A stretch of 64,000 bases of DNA from an uncultured Lactobacillus sp. (GTDB taxonomy: Bacteria; Bacillota; Bacilli; Lactobacillales; Lactobacillaceae): positions 6,086 through 70,085 of the forward strand of contig CAJUNC010000010.1 in assembly GCA_910587695.1 (NCBI GenBank), given 5' to 3'. Positions 45,432-53,953 of the stretch are shown here, piece by piece. The notes below the pieces were generated by a model, which did no database searches, was not told the DNA's origin, and worked only from the letters and a program-made list of their open reading frames with translations. Every line of letters starts with the position of its first letter. The first letter of the stretch is position 1. Both the position numbers and the translations under genes were made by a program.

Positions 45432-46532
45432 TTAAACGTTAAATCTAAACTCGATGATGTCACCATCTTGAACTTCATATGCTTTACCTTCAAGGCGCAA
45501 GCGACCTGCTTCTTTAACAGCTTGCATGCTACCATACTTATCTAGGTCAGCAAATGAGACCGTTTCAGCGCGGATAAAGCCACGTTCAAAGTCAGAGTGG
45601 ATCACACCAGCAACTTGTGGAGCTTTCATTCCTTGTTTAAAAGTCCAAGCTCTAGTTTCCTTACCACCAGCAGTAAAGAACGTTGCCAAGCCAAGTAATT
45701 TGTAAGAAGCCCGGATCAAACGATCAAGCCCAGATTCTTCGACACCTTCCATTTCCAAGAATTCTTGCTTTTCGTCGTCATCCATTTCAGCGATCTCTTC
45801 TTCAGTTCGCGCACAAACAGCCAAAGCTTGCGAACCCTCATTTTCCGCAAATTCTTTGATCTGTTGGTAGTATTTGGAACTTTCTGGATCTGCCATATCT
45901 TCTTCGGCAATATTTGCTACGTAAAGCACTGGTTTAGAGGTCAACAAGAATAGACCCTTGACGATCTTTTGTTCATCTTCGTTAAATTCAAGTGAACGCA
46001 CTGGTCGTTCTGCTTCTAAAGCTGGCTTGATCTTCTTTAAAACTTCAAATTCAGCCACCGCATCTTTATCCTTAGTACGTGCTACTTTTTCTACACGAGC
46101 ATAGCGCTTGTTGACCGAATCAAGGTCGGCTAAGACTAATTCTAAATTGATCGTTTGGATATCTTCCAAAGGATCGACTTTATTAGCCACGTGGGTGATA
46201 TTTTCATCATCAAAAGCCCGCACAACATGCACGATCGCATCAACTTGGCGAATATTTTCTAAGAACTTGTTACCTAGACCTTCACCCTTGCTAGCACCCT
46301 TAACGATCCCAGCAATATCAGTAAACTCAAAAGTCGTGTGTACGATCTTTTTAGCGGGAATGATCTCATCGATCCGGGCTAAACGTGGATCTGGAACTTC
46401 CACCATCCCGACGTTGGGGTCGATCGTTGCAAAAGGATAGTTCGCCATTTCAGCGCCTGCCTTTGTGATCGCGTTAAATAGTGTTGACTTGCCGACGTTT
46501 GGCAAACCGACGATACCTGCTGTTAATGCCAT
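45432..46532 (-). CDS. ychF: Ribosome-associated GTPase/ATPase YchF
   Basis: 366 residues. It starts with GIVGLPNVGKSTLFNAI, the P-loop, and the NYPFATIDPNVG switch. The G4 motif NKVD-equivalent reads VANIAEED, typical of YchF, which prefers ATP. The C-terminal TGS domain follows. It binds the ribosome and affects translation and stress. Part of the segregation cluster operon. Confidence 0.96.
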   Translation of the reverse strand: MALTAGIVGLPNVGKSTLFNAITKAGAEMANYPFATIDPNVGMVEVPDPRLARIDEIIPAKKIVHTTFEFTDIAGIVKGASKGEGLGNKFLENIRQVDAIVHVVRAFDDENITHVANKVDPLEDIQTINLELVLADLDSVNKRYARVEKVARTKDKDAVAEFEVLKKIKPALEAERPVRSLEFNEDEQKIVKGLFLLTSKPVLYVANIAEEDMADPESSKYYQQIKEFAENEGSQALAVCARTEEEIAEMDDDEKQEFLEMEGVEESGLDRLIRASYKLLGLATFFTAGGKETRAWTFKQGMKAPQVAGVIHSDFERGFIRAETVSFADLDKYGSMQAVKEAGRLRLEGKAYEVQDGDIIEFRFNV

Positions 46533-46557
46533 TTGTTTTCCACTCTTTCTTAAAAAA

Positions 46558-46743
46558 TTATTCCCCGGCTTTTTCTAAAACTTTCTTCATCTTCTTATCG
46601 AACTCTTTACGTGGCATCATGATCAAACGTTTGCAGCCGGTGCATTGGATCTTGATGTCCATCCCCATGCGAATGATCTCCCAGCGATTGACGCCACAGG
46701 GGTGAGCCTTTTTCATTTCAACGATATCATGCAATTCATACAT
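46558..46743 (-). CDS. DUF951 small protein
   Basis: 61 residues from ATG 46743, which lies 6 bases after the GAGGG ribosome site; an ATG six bases earlier is too close to it. The HPCGVNRWEIIRMGMDIKIQC core with conserved Cys residues (CTGCKRLIMMPR) is DUF951, a putative zinc-binding protein conserved next to parB in Firmicutes. Function unknown. Confidence 0.88.
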   Translation of the reverse strand: MYELHDIVEMKKAHPCGVNRWEIIRMGMDIKIQCTGCKRLIMMPRKEFDKKMKKVLEKAGE

Positions 46744-46756
46744 AAGCATCCCTCAC

Positions 46757-47638
46757 TTAATCTAAATGAATATCTAAAATATCCAAAATGCGGTTCAAAT
46801 CATCCATTGATAAATACGAAATTTCGATCTTGCCCTTTTTTGAGCGTGCCGTGCTTTTGATCGCAACATTTGTCCCGAAGCGTTCCTTTAATAAGTCTTC
46901 ACTCTTTTGCAAATGTGGATCTAAAGCAACTTTTCTTTTAGCAGCTTTTTTATGGTGCTTTTCACCATTTTGTTCACTGACTAATTGTTCCAATTGACGA
47001 ACGGTCAGATTTTCTTTGACCGTCTTTTTAGCTAGCTGGACCAAATTTTTCTTGTCTTTTAATGATAATAAGGTCCGGGCTTGTCCCATCGACAATTGCC
47101 CTTCTTGTAACATTGCCTTGACTTCTTGTGGTAGGCTCAACAACCGCAGATAGTTAGCAATATAAGGTCGTGACTTCCCTAAGCGTTTTGAAACTTGAGC
47201 TTGGGTCAAATGCAAGTTTTCCATCAGCGTGTTGTATGCTTGAGCTTCCTCTAAAGGTGTGAGGTCTTCACGCTGAAGATTTTCTAGCACCGCGATCTCC
47301 ATCATCTCTTCTTCATCTAACTGACGCACGATCGCTGGGATCGTTTTTTTGCCAGCTAGCTTGGAAGCCCGATATCTTCTTTCGCCCGCGATCAATTCGT
47401 AACCCATCACACTTGATGAACGTACGATGATCGGTTGAAAGACACCCTGTTGTTTGATCGATTCAGCTAGTTCTGCTAACCCAGCTTCGTCAAAGATCTT
47501 CCGTGGTTGATAAGGATTTGACCGGATCTCATCGATCTTTAGTTCGATCACATTTTCTTCGGCTTGAGCATCCTCTTCAAAAGTCGAAAATAAAGCTTCT
47601 AGCCCGCGCCCTAAGGCTTTGTTTTTCTTATTTGGCAT
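46757..47638 (-). CDS. parB: Chromosome-partitioning protein ParB (Spo0J)
   Basis: 293 residues from ATG 47638 (AAAGGAGG upstream). The N-terminus is KALGRGLEALF. The CTPase/ParB_N fold has SNPYQPRK and the GERRYRASKL arginine patch, and the helix-turn-helix has LTQAQVSKRLGKSRPYIAN. ParB binds parS and clamps on DNA, and recruits SMC. The ATG overlaps the soj stop by 11 bases. This is the first of two ParB-family genes here (see noc). Confidence 0.95.
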   Translation of the reverse strand: MPNKKNKALGRGLEALFSTFEEDAQAEENVIELKIDEIRSNPYQPRKIFDEAGLAELAESIKQQGVFQPIIVRSSSVMGYELIAGERRYRASKLAGKKTIPAIVRQLDEEEMMEIAVLENLQREDLTPLEEAQAYNTLMENLHLTQAQVSKRLGKSRPYIANYLRLLSLPQEVKAMLQEGQLSMGQARTLLSLKDKKNLVQLAKKTVKENLTVRQLEQLVSEQNGEKHHKKAAKRKVALDPHLQKSEDLLKERFGTNVAIKSTARSKKGKIEISYLSMDDLNRILDILDIHLD

Positions 47639-48395
47639 CAGTCGCCAAAACCTCCTTTGCCAAAGCTTCATAAGCTAAAGCTCCCTTAGATCTTGGATCG
47701 TAATCAACGATCGCCATACCATAACTTGGAGCTTCTGATAACTTGATATTCCGAGGGATCACTGTCTGATAAACTGTGTCGCCAAAGAAATTTTTCACTT
47801 CGGCAACGACTTGATTGCCTAGATTAGTTCTAGAATCAAGCATTGTCATCAAAACGCCCTCGATCTTTAGAGTAGGATTGAAGTGTTTTTGCACTAGTTT
47901 GATCGTATTGACTAATTGGTTCAAGCCTTCTAAAGCATAGTACTCACTTTGCACTGGGATCAAGATCGAATCACATGTCGTAAAGGCATTGATCGTCAAT
48001 AAGCCCAGTGAAGGCGGACAATCCAACAAGATAAAATCATATTCATCCCTGATCAAGACCAATGCATCAGCCAAACGTTTCTCACGCGCAAACTGTGAGG
48101 CCAACTCGATCTCAGCTCCAGATAACCGGATCGTTGCTGGAACAACGTCTAACTTATCGCGTTTGGTATGTAAGATCACATCTTCTAGCTCGACTTCATT
48201 GACTAATACATCATAAACATCTTGTTTGATCTGTCCTTTATCGATCCCGATCCCACTCGTTGCATTTCCTTGGGCATCCATGTCGATCAATAACACCTTT
48301 TGCCCGAGGTCAGCAAGACTGGCAGCCAAATTAACACTGGTGGTCGTTTTACCAACGCCACCTTTTTGATTTGCTAATGCAATAACTCTTCCCAA
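47628..48395 (-). CDS. soj: Chromosome-partitioning ATPase Soj/ParA
   Basis: 255 residues. The deviant Walker A is KGGVGKTTTSVNLAA with the signature Lys, and Walker A' and B appear as VLLIDMDAQGNATS and FILLDCPPSLG. It regulates ParB-parS organisation and DnaA at the origin. It lies between noc and parB in the standard order. Confidence 0.95.
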   Translation of the reverse strand: MGRVIALANQKGGVGKTTTSVNLAASLADLGQKVLLIDMDAQGNATSGIGIDKGQIKQDVYDVLVNEVELEDVILHTKRDKLDVVPATIRLSGAEIELASQFAREKRLADALVLIRDEYDFILLDCPPSLGLLTINAFTTCDSILIPVQSEYYALEGLNQLVNTIKLVQKHFNPTLKIEGVLMTMLDSRTNLGNQVVAEVKNFFGDTVYQTVIPRNIKLSEAPSYGMAIVDYDPRSKGALAYEALAKEVLATDAK

Positions 48396-48406
48396 AATTA
48401 TCCCCC

Positions 48407-49243
48407 CTAGTCTTTAGCGACTGGAATATCAATAATGATGCGATGGAACTCTTTTGTATCTTCTTCGGTCACATTAACTCTAACGCCTGATTTTTCAACC
48501 ATTTGGACCGCTTTTTTCACAGTGTTGACAGCAACTTTTTGGTTAGGTGCCACATTCTTTGTGGTCGTCTTAGCTTTTTTCTTCTTTGCCGGTTTTGGCT
48601 GGTTCAAGGCTGCGATCGCAGCTTCTGTTTCTTTGACCGACCAATCATTTTCCTTGATCTGAGCTAATAATTCTAATTGAGTAGCTTCATCTTCGACCGT
48701 CAATAAACTCCGACCATGACGTTCAGTGATCGAACGGTCTAAGATAGCATCTTGAACTTGTGTCGGTAACTTCAACAAGCGTAATTTGTTCGCTACAAAC
48801 CCTTGACTTTTACCCATTTCTTTAGCTAAATGTTTTTGCGTCAATTCGTTTAACTGCATCAAATGAGCGTAAGCTTTAGCTTCTTCAACTGCCGTCAAAC
48901 CTTCACGTTGTAAGTTTTCAATGATCGCTAAAGAAGCTGATTCAGCGTCACTCATCTCACGTACGATCGCTGGAACTTTTTCATAACCGAGCTTAGTTAC
49001 TGCCCGAAAACGTCTTTCACCAGCAATGATCTCATATTGTTCATCATCTAACTTACGCAAAACGATCGGTTGCAATAAACCGTGATCATAGATCGTATCT
49101 GCCAATTCAGCGATACTTTCTTCACTAAAGATCGTCCGTGGTTGGTTTTGATTAGGCACGATCTTGCTCAATTCGATCTCTTGGACCCGATTTTTATCGT
49201 TTGGTTCTTCTTCTTTGTTCTTCTTAAAAAATGAAAATGCCAT
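48407..49243 (-). CDS. noc: Nucleoid occlusion protein Noc (ParB-like)
   Basis: 278 residues. The N-terminal amphipathic stretch MAFSFFKKNK fits the membrane-binding helix of Noc. The ParB_N core has QNQPRTIFSEESIAELADTI and GERRFRAVTKL, and the helix-turn-helix has MGKSQGFVANKLRL. Noc binds NBS sites and blocks Z-ring assembly over the chromosome. It starts two bases after rsmG. Confidence 0.92.
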   Translation of the reverse strand: MAFSFFKKNKEEEPNDKNRVQEIELSKIVPNQNQPRTIFSEESIAELADTIYDHGLLQPIVLRKLDDEQYEIIAGERRFRAVTKLGYEKVPAIVREMSDAESASLAIIENLQREGLTAVEEAKAYAHLMQLNELTQKHLAKEMGKSQGFVANKLRLLKLPTQVQDAILDRSITERHGRSLLTVEDEATQLELLAQIKENDWSVKETEAAIAALNQPKPAKKKKAKTTTKNVAPNQKVAVNTVKKAVQMVEKSGVRVNVTEEDTKEFHRIIIDIPVAKD

Positions 49244-49245
49244 TT

Positions 49246-49989
49246 TTATTTCCTCCCTTGGGGCGCCTGCAAAGGCTGCTTAGCTGGTGTGCCTGGCTTG
49301 CGCGGATATTTATTTGGCGTTGGTTTTTTCTTTGAGATCACGATGATATGCCGTGTCTCATCACTCTTAGGTAAAGCGGTCTGGATATCTTCCTCAATTT
49401 TACCACCAAGTGTAGCCACTGCATACTTAGCATCCGCTAATTCTTCATTTGCTTTTTGCGCCTTTAATGCGATAAAACGCCCATTTAACTTGACTAATGG
49501 TAAACAAAACTCACTTAGGACCGATAAACGCGCGACAGCACGTGCCGTTACGACATCAAAACTTTCACGAGCTCCACTCTTTTTACCAGCAAATTCTTCC
49601 GCCCGAGCATGATAAAAATACGTATCTGTTAAGTTTAATTTCTGGGATAATTCTTCTAAAAATTTGATCCGTTTATTCAAAGAATCAACGATCGTGACCT
49701 TTAAATTCGGAAATGCGATCTTAAGTGGGATCGATGGAAACCCTGCCCCCGCACCAACATCACAGATGCTAAGAGGATGTGTTTGGAGATCTTTGACTTC
49801 AAGCGCCGGTAAAAGTGAATCATAGAAGTGCTTTAAATAGACCTCGTCTTGTTTGGTGATCGCAGTCAAGTTGACGTGTTCATTTGTGGCAACTAAAAAT
49901 TCGTAGTAGGTTTGAAATTGTTGCATTTGCTCATCAGAAAGTTTTACTCCCTGCTTCGCCAATGCCGCTCTAAATTCTTCTGGTGTCAT
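49246..49989 (-). CDS. rsmG: 16S rRNA (guanine-N7) methyltransferase RsmG
   Basis: 247 residues. The Rossmann SAM-binding loop is CDVGAGAGFPSIPLKI, followed by VDSLNKRIKFLEEL and the VTARAVARL motif. It methylates G527 of 16S rRNA. The C-terminal tail is basic. First gene of the segregation cluster, divergent from the alpha/beta hydrolase gene. Confidence 0.95.
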   Translation of the reverse strand: MTPEEFRAALAKQGVKLSDEQMQQFQTYYEFLVATNEHVNLTAITKQDEVYLKHFYDSLLPALEVKDLQTHPLSICDVGAGAGFPSIPLKIAFPNLKVTIVDSLNKRIKFLEELSQKLNLTDTYFYHARAEEFAGKKSGARESFDVVTARAVARLSVLSEFCLPLVKLNGRFIALKAQKANEELADAKYAVATLGGKIEEDIQTALPKSDETRHIIVISKKKPTPNKYPRKPGTPAKQPLQAPQGRK

Positions 49990-50013
49990 TTGTTCCCCTT
50001 ATCTGATCTAATT

Positions 50014-50046
50014 GTGAAACATTGTTTGATTTATATGTTTCACGTG
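50014..50046. promoter_or_regulatory. Degenerate parS-like motif
   Basis: TGTTTCACGTG at 50036-50046 matches the first 11 bases of the 16-bp parS consensus; the other half does not. GTGAAACA at 50014-50021 forms an inverted repeat with it. It lies upstream of the cluster that encodes ParB, where parS sites are common. I would not call it a functional site. Confidence 0.35.
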
Positions 50047-50126
50047 CTATTATAATAGTAATTTATTTAATGCGGAAATACAAGTCTCGCCCCCGCAAAT
50101 CAAGCTTAAATTTGGAGGATTTTAAT

Positions 50127-50906
50127 ATGGAACAAAATAGTATCATCAATTTCAATGAACCACTTGTCCCACGCTACCCTAAGATCCAGACCAATCTTAT
50201 CTATGCCTTTAAAGACGGCCGTCCCTTAACGTTAAATCTCATCACTCCCTCGATCCCCCCAAACGTTAAAGCTCATTTTCCCTTACTCATCTATGTTCCT
50301 GATATCGATGAACAAAATGTGGTCAAGATCGATGAACGTTTTGCACAAATGCTAGAGATCGCTAAACGTGGCTATGCTGTAGCCCTAGTTTCATACCGTA
50401 CCAATACTGATGTTACTGCCATGGTCAAAGATATCCACTCAGCCACCCGCTTTTTACTCGATCATGCCTTCAAATACGCTCTTGATCCTTATCGCTATTT
50501 ACTATTTGGCGAAGGTCTAGGAGGATATTTGAGCAGTTTGAGTATCCTAGAACAGGGGCAACAACGGGCAAATGATGAAGATGTCAGACGTTCACCTTTA
50601 CGTTATAAGGGAGGGTTACTATTAGAAGCGTCGCTGACACCACGCCCTTTTTCAGGACCGTTTCTCAGTGAGTTGCTCTTACAAAATACCCAAAAATTAC
50701 CACCAATTTTGATCTTAAACGGTACCGCAGACAATACGCTGACTGATAAACAAGCAACTGAGCTCTTATCAACTATCCAGTCTCGCGGAAGTGAAGTTTC
50801 ATTATTCAACTTTGAAGGGGCGACTTTGAGTTCAGATGCCTTCTTCACTCCATATAGCTTAGATTTCTTATTCGAATTTATCAAGCATAGTTTCACTAAA
50901 AAATAA
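50127..50906 (+). CDS. Alpha/beta hydrolase-fold protein with degenerate catalytic site
   Basis: 259 residues from ATG 50127 (TTGGAGGA 6 bases upstream). The fold resembles BD-FAE/acetyl esterase-like hydrolases: a YDIYxP-like LNLITPSI, a GYAVALVSYR strand and an Asp in LNGTADN. The nucleophile elbow reads GEGLGG (near residue 133) instead of GxSxG, and the usual catalytic-His region reads FEGATLSSD. It is probably a non-catalytic homologue. It shares a transcript with the HD gene, 14 bases downstream. Confidence 0.8.
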   Translation: MEQNSIINFNEPLVPRYPKIQTNLIYAFKDGRPLTLNLITPSIPPNVKAHFPLLIYVPDIDEQNVVKIDERFAQMLEIAKRGYAVALVSYRTNTDVTAMVKDIHSATRFLLDHAFKYALDPYRYLLFGEGLGGYLSSLSILEQGQQRANDEDVRRSPLRYKGGLLLEASLTPRPFSGPFLSELLLQNTQKLPPILILNGTADNTLTDKQATELLSTIQSRGSEVSLFNFEGATLSSDAFFTPYSLDFLFEFIKHSFTKK

Positions 50907-50920
50907 ACGAGGTCGTTCAA

Positions 50921-51562
50921 ATGGATCAAACACAACAATTAACACAGCTTCATACCTACACTTATGAAAAACTTTCTCACGATCACACAGGTCACGATAT
51001 GGCGCACATTGAGCGCGTTGTCAAAATGGCCCGTACCTTAAATAAAAAACTCGGCGGTAATAGCTTTGTAGTCCAAGCAGCCGCTTTATTGCATGATGTT
51101 ATCGATGAGAAATTATTTACCGATATTGACCAAGCTAAAGCCAGTGTTATTGCACAAATGCAGGCTTTAAGAGTGAGTCAAAGTGATCAAGATCACATCA
51201 TGGAGATCATCAGTAAGATGTCGTTTTCTCACTCTTTAGCAGGCAAACAAGAGCTTAGTCTCGAAGGTCAGATCGTTCAAGATGCCGATTGGTTAGATGC
51301 GATCGGTGCGATCGGGATCGCCCGCGCCATTTATTATGGTGCGCGTCATGAAGAAAAGCTCTACGATCCCGCTATGCCACCTCGAAAAAAACTCGATAAA
51401 ACGGCCTATCGTGATCTCTCAAATGAAACGATCATCAATCATTTTTACGAGAAATTATTCAAGATCAAGGATATGTTGAACACTGCTGAAGCTAAAGCGA
51501 TCGCTAAAGAACGACACGAGCTAATGGTAGCATACGTTACAGCTTTTAAAGCCGATTGGTAA
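50921..51562 (+). CDS. HD-domain phosphohydrolase
   Basis: 213 residues. The HD motif is ALLHDVIDE with an upstream His in GHDMAHIERV and the later QDADWLDAIGAIGIAR. This is the YedJ-like HD family acting on nucleotides or other phosphates. A paralogue with 45-50% visible similarity is at 60822-61475. Substrate unknown. Confidence 0.88.
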   Translation: MDQTQQLTQLHTYTYEKLSHDHTGHDMAHIERVVKMARTLNKKLGGNSFVVQAAALLHDVIDEKLFTDIDQAKASVIAQMQALRVSQSDQDHIMEIISKMSFSHSLAGKQELSLEGQIVQDADWLDAIGAIGIARAIYYGARHEEKLYDPAMPPRKKLDKTAYRDLSNETIINHFYEKLFKIKDMLNTAEAKAIAKERHELMVAYVTAFKADW

Positions 51563-51986
51563 AGTTGGGCCATCATCAATAAAATACCTATCAGATATTT
51601 ATTTCAACAAATTTAGTATAAAAATTTATTGTTTATATATTTTTAAGTATTTTGTATCTAATCCTTAAGAAAACGATTACTTTTTCTTTATCTTAAGCGC
51701 CTATACTATAACCATAAGCTAGAGCAAAACATCACACAGGTGTAGTCCTATAGCTGAAACATTACCTAGTCAGCCCCCCTTGCTACTAGGTAAACATACT
51801 CCTTTTTTCCTCCGCACTCCCCTTGCGGAGGTTTTTTTATATCACAGTGCAAAAGAATACGGGTAACTTCGTAGAAATAACCGCATCGCAGCTTTGAGGC
51901 GCATTTTGCCTAAAAGTCGCATTCTGGAACACAACAATAGAAGTGTGGGCAATTGGATACTGCACCATATAGAAAGGATGATCCTT
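51563..51986. other. Intergenic interval with candidate small RNA
   Basis: No protein gene is supported. The DNA holds a TATACT-like -10 at 51702, a hairpin and an intrinsic terminator (see next entry). The stretch from 51840 to 51986 shows nothing else. Confidence 0.5.
51709..51838 (+). ncRNA. Candidate small RNA with terminator
   Basis: A -10-like TATACT (51702-51707) precedes a roughly 130-base stretch without an open frame. It contains an 8-bp perfect stem (51762-51769 with 51786-51793) and ends in an 8-bp terminator stem (51809-51816 with 51824-51831) plus seven T residues. I do not recognise an RNA family. The -35 is poor. Confidence 0.4.
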
Positions 51987-52241
51987 ATGAAAAGAGATAT
52001 CGACCCCTATAGAGAACGTTATTTGAAATCCAAAGCTACGACTAGTGGTATTTTATGTTCAGCTTTTATCTGGTATTTGATCTTTGGTCTCTTTCATATC
52101 ATTATCACTTGTTTGATACTGTGGTTTTTCTGGATCATCGTTGACCCTGTCGGACGGGTGACTGAAACTCTCAATACAACGATCCAGCAAACACAACCCC
52201 CAACAGCAACGTTACACTACACTCGAAACTACAGAAGATAA
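51987..52241 (+). pseudogene. Small membrane protein, frameshifted copy of its neighbour
   Basis: Starts at ATG 51987 with AAAGGATG. It shares DPYRERYLKSKATTSGI with the next gene (DPYRHAYLKAKATTNGI), then a membrane segment, DPVGRV against DPIGRL, and Gln/Thr residues. The frame runs to a stop at 52241. Removing one C from the run at 52197-52201 restores a longer reading frame to 52275 with the ending TSDIYEAE, which matches SNIYEAP of the neighbour. The gene is therefore probably a one-base frameshift, or a sequencing error. Function unknown. Confidence 0.7.
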
Positions 52242-52351
52242 TACTGATACAAGTGATATCTATGAGGCTGAATAAAATTGATGATCTTAGTTGTGAAAAA
52301 TCTATTTTTGAGTAAAAATAACTTTATAACATATAAGAAAGGATGAACCAA

Positions 52352-52618
52352 ATGGAACCAGAAAATGATCCGTACAGACACGCCTATCTCAAGGCAAAAG
52401 CTACGACTAATGGTATTATGCATTCCTTATTCAATTGGTGGTTAGCTTTTACGTTATTCAATTTAGTGGTCATCAGCCTCTTCTTGTGGGCTTATGACCC
52501 GATCGGACGTCTCAATGATGCGCTTGCACCAGTCACCCAAACACAAAAGCAAACGCAACCAGCTTCTGATCCAAATGCTGAAAGCCAAAGTAATATTTAC
52601 GAAGCACCAAATGACTAA
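52352..52618 (+). CDS. Small membrane protein, intact paralogue
   Basis: 88 residues from ATG 52352 (AAAGGATG 8 bases upstream, as in its neighbour). The N-terminus is polar (EPENDPYRHAYLKAKATT), a membrane segment covers about 25-48, and a Gln/Ser/Asn-rich tail ends in SNIYEAPND. Tandem duplication with the preceding gene is clear. Family and function are not known. Confidence 0.75.
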   Translation: MEPENDPYRHAYLKAKATTNGIMHSLFNWWLAFTLFNLVVISLFLWAYDPIGRLNDALAPVTQTQKQTQPASDPNAESQSNIYEAPND

Positions 52619-52634
52619 CTCACTGACAAGTCAC

Positions 52635-52675
52635 AAAAAGGCCCACGCTGAAAATTTTTCAACGTGAGCCTTTTT
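52635..52675. terminator. Bidirectional terminator
   Basis: A 13-base stem with one mismatch (52635-52647 with 52663-52675) is flanked by A and T runs, between the small membrane genes and the convergent Rpn gene. Confidence 0.75.
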
Positions 52676-52678
52676 CGA

Positions 52679-53653
52679 TCACTTTACAAATAACTTGTCA
52701 TAAAGAACAGTAACTTCTTCTTCCGTAAAGTGGGTCAATTCTGTGACTGCAGTAATGGCCTCTTGTTTGGAATACCCCTTAGCTGTCAATCGACTAAGCA
52801 TATCGCAAACGACTCTTTTTTCACCCTTGGCCCATCCCTCCATAAGGCCTTCTTTTCTGCCCTCTTTTCTACCTTCCTTTCTACCTTCTTTTCTACCTTC
52901 TTTTCTACCTTCTTTTCGCCCTTCATCTAGGCCTTTTTTTCGTGCCTCTTTACTTACTTTTTTTGTTTCCCTAGCAAGGCGCGAGCGAAACTCTAATTCA
53001 TAGAACATGTAATCACCTTCCTTTTGCGTGTTAGTTTTCAAAATAACAATATCATCGGCTATCTTACATGTAAGAGCACTCGTCGGAACATCTGTATCTA
53101 CATATTTCAAAAAAGCCGCCAATCCTTGTGAAACAGCTGAAAAATCCGTAGCTTTAGCGTTTAAAATAATGTTGTGTTCCCCTGTATCAAGTATCAGATC
53201 ACTTTCTTTTAAGCGCACTTCAGTCGTATATACCGGTAAACCTGCACCAAAAAAATCAAAATCGCAGATAAAGATCACATACGTATCGACCCTGTCATTA
53301 TAGTCTTGCCCCGCTTCTAAAGCATGTTGGGTCAAATAACTTTGATAATATGAGATCCGCTTACCTAAATCATGGTCATCACTGACCTGCATCTCGATAT
53401 CATACATTCGTCCACGATCGTCTTCAGCATAGATATCAAAGCGTACCCCATGAAAGACAGTATTTTGCTTATGCGTATCTTCTTTTTTGATGTTTTTAAC
53501 GTCCACGATCCCTAGATCAGGCAAGATCAGTTGCAACAACTCTAAACAAATGTCTTTATGCTCTGAGATGATCCACGAAAAGATCATTCCATCTTTAAAG
53601 CCCGCCAAGTTCCAACTTTTAAGAGCCTCTTCATAAGTACTCAAATTCCCCAT
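52679..53653 (-). CDS. Rpn-family PD-(D/E)XK nuclease
   Basis: 324 residues. The nuclease core (about 60-150) has FDIYAEDDRGRMYDIEMQV with the Asp...Glu-x-Gln of PDDEXK_2 proteins, and later RISYYQSYLTQHALEAGQ. A C-terminal run of six RKEG units follows, then a short helical tail. Rpn proteins were described as recombination-promoting or transposase-like nucleases and as phage defence in some settings. The ATG at 53653 has a site too close; TTG 53644 with GGGGAT is an alternative start. Confidence 0.85.
   Translation of the reverse strand: MGNLSTYEEALKSWNLAGFKDGMIFSWIISEHKDICLELLQLILPDLGIVDVKNIKKEDTHKQNTVFHGVRFDIYAEDDRGRMYDIEMQVSDDHDLGKRISYYQSYLTQHALEAGQDYNDRVDTYVIFICDFDFFGAGLPVYTTEVRLKESDLILDTGEHNIILNAKATDFSAVSQGLAAFLKYVDTDVPTSALTCKIADDIVILKTNTQKEGDYMFYELEFRSRLARETKKVSKEARKKGLDEGRKEGRKEGRKEGRKEGRKEGRKEGLMEGWAKGEKRVVCDMLSRLTAKGYSKQEAITAVTELTHFTEEEVTVLYDKLFVK
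52847..52918 (-). repeat. Six-copy 12-bp repeat in the Rpn gene
   Basis: Six tandem units of 12 bp encode RKEG on the minus strand. Unit number can change by slippage without shifting the frame, so it would vary the length of a charged linker. Confidence 0.75.
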
Positions 53654-53881
53654 CCCCTTCTGACCTTATTTTGGATCTGCGCATAGGATTTTTCAAGCCT
53701 AAAGACTTAGCTTTATACCGGGATTTCTGGCACTAAAATGGACTTAGATCTAACACTAAAAACTCTAACAAAATTTTTCCTAGAATTTTTTAAATCGTAA
53801 TTCAAAAGCTCTCAAAGTTTAATTGACGTGTTCTTTTAAAATACTTAATCGTAATTTGGATCTTTTTAGGCTCCACAACGC

Positions 53882-53910
53882 TTGACAGTAGTAGTTTCAA
53901 ACGTTAGTAT
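53882..53910 (+). promoter_or_regulatory. Promoter of the zinc transporter operon
   Basis: TTGACA (53882-53887), a 17-base spacer and TAGTAT (53905-53910), just upstream of a Zur-like operator. Confidence 0.75.
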
Positions 53911-53912
53911 CG

Positions 53913-53935
53913 TTAATGGTAATCATTACAATTTA
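53913..53935 (+). promoter_or_regulatory. Zur-like operator
   Basis: TTAATGGTAATCATTACAA is a near-palindrome close to the Zur consensus (AAATCGTAAT-N-ATTACGATTT). Two half-sites, AAATCGTAATT (53792-53802) and TAATCGTAATTT (53846-53857), lie upstream. The operator starts 2 bases after the -10, so bound Zur would block transcription. Supports zinc regulation of the operon. Confidence 0.65.
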
Positions 53936-53953
53936 AGAGAGGATATATTTATC

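Noticed and set aside
50022..50126. Longer N-terminus for the alpha/beta hydrolase
   Set aside because: The GGAGGA site is placed for ATG 50127, and the extension is not supported by a ribosome site.
52847..52918. CRISPR-like array of short repeats
   Set aside because: The 12-bp repeats are in frame within a coding region, with no spacers and no cas genes.
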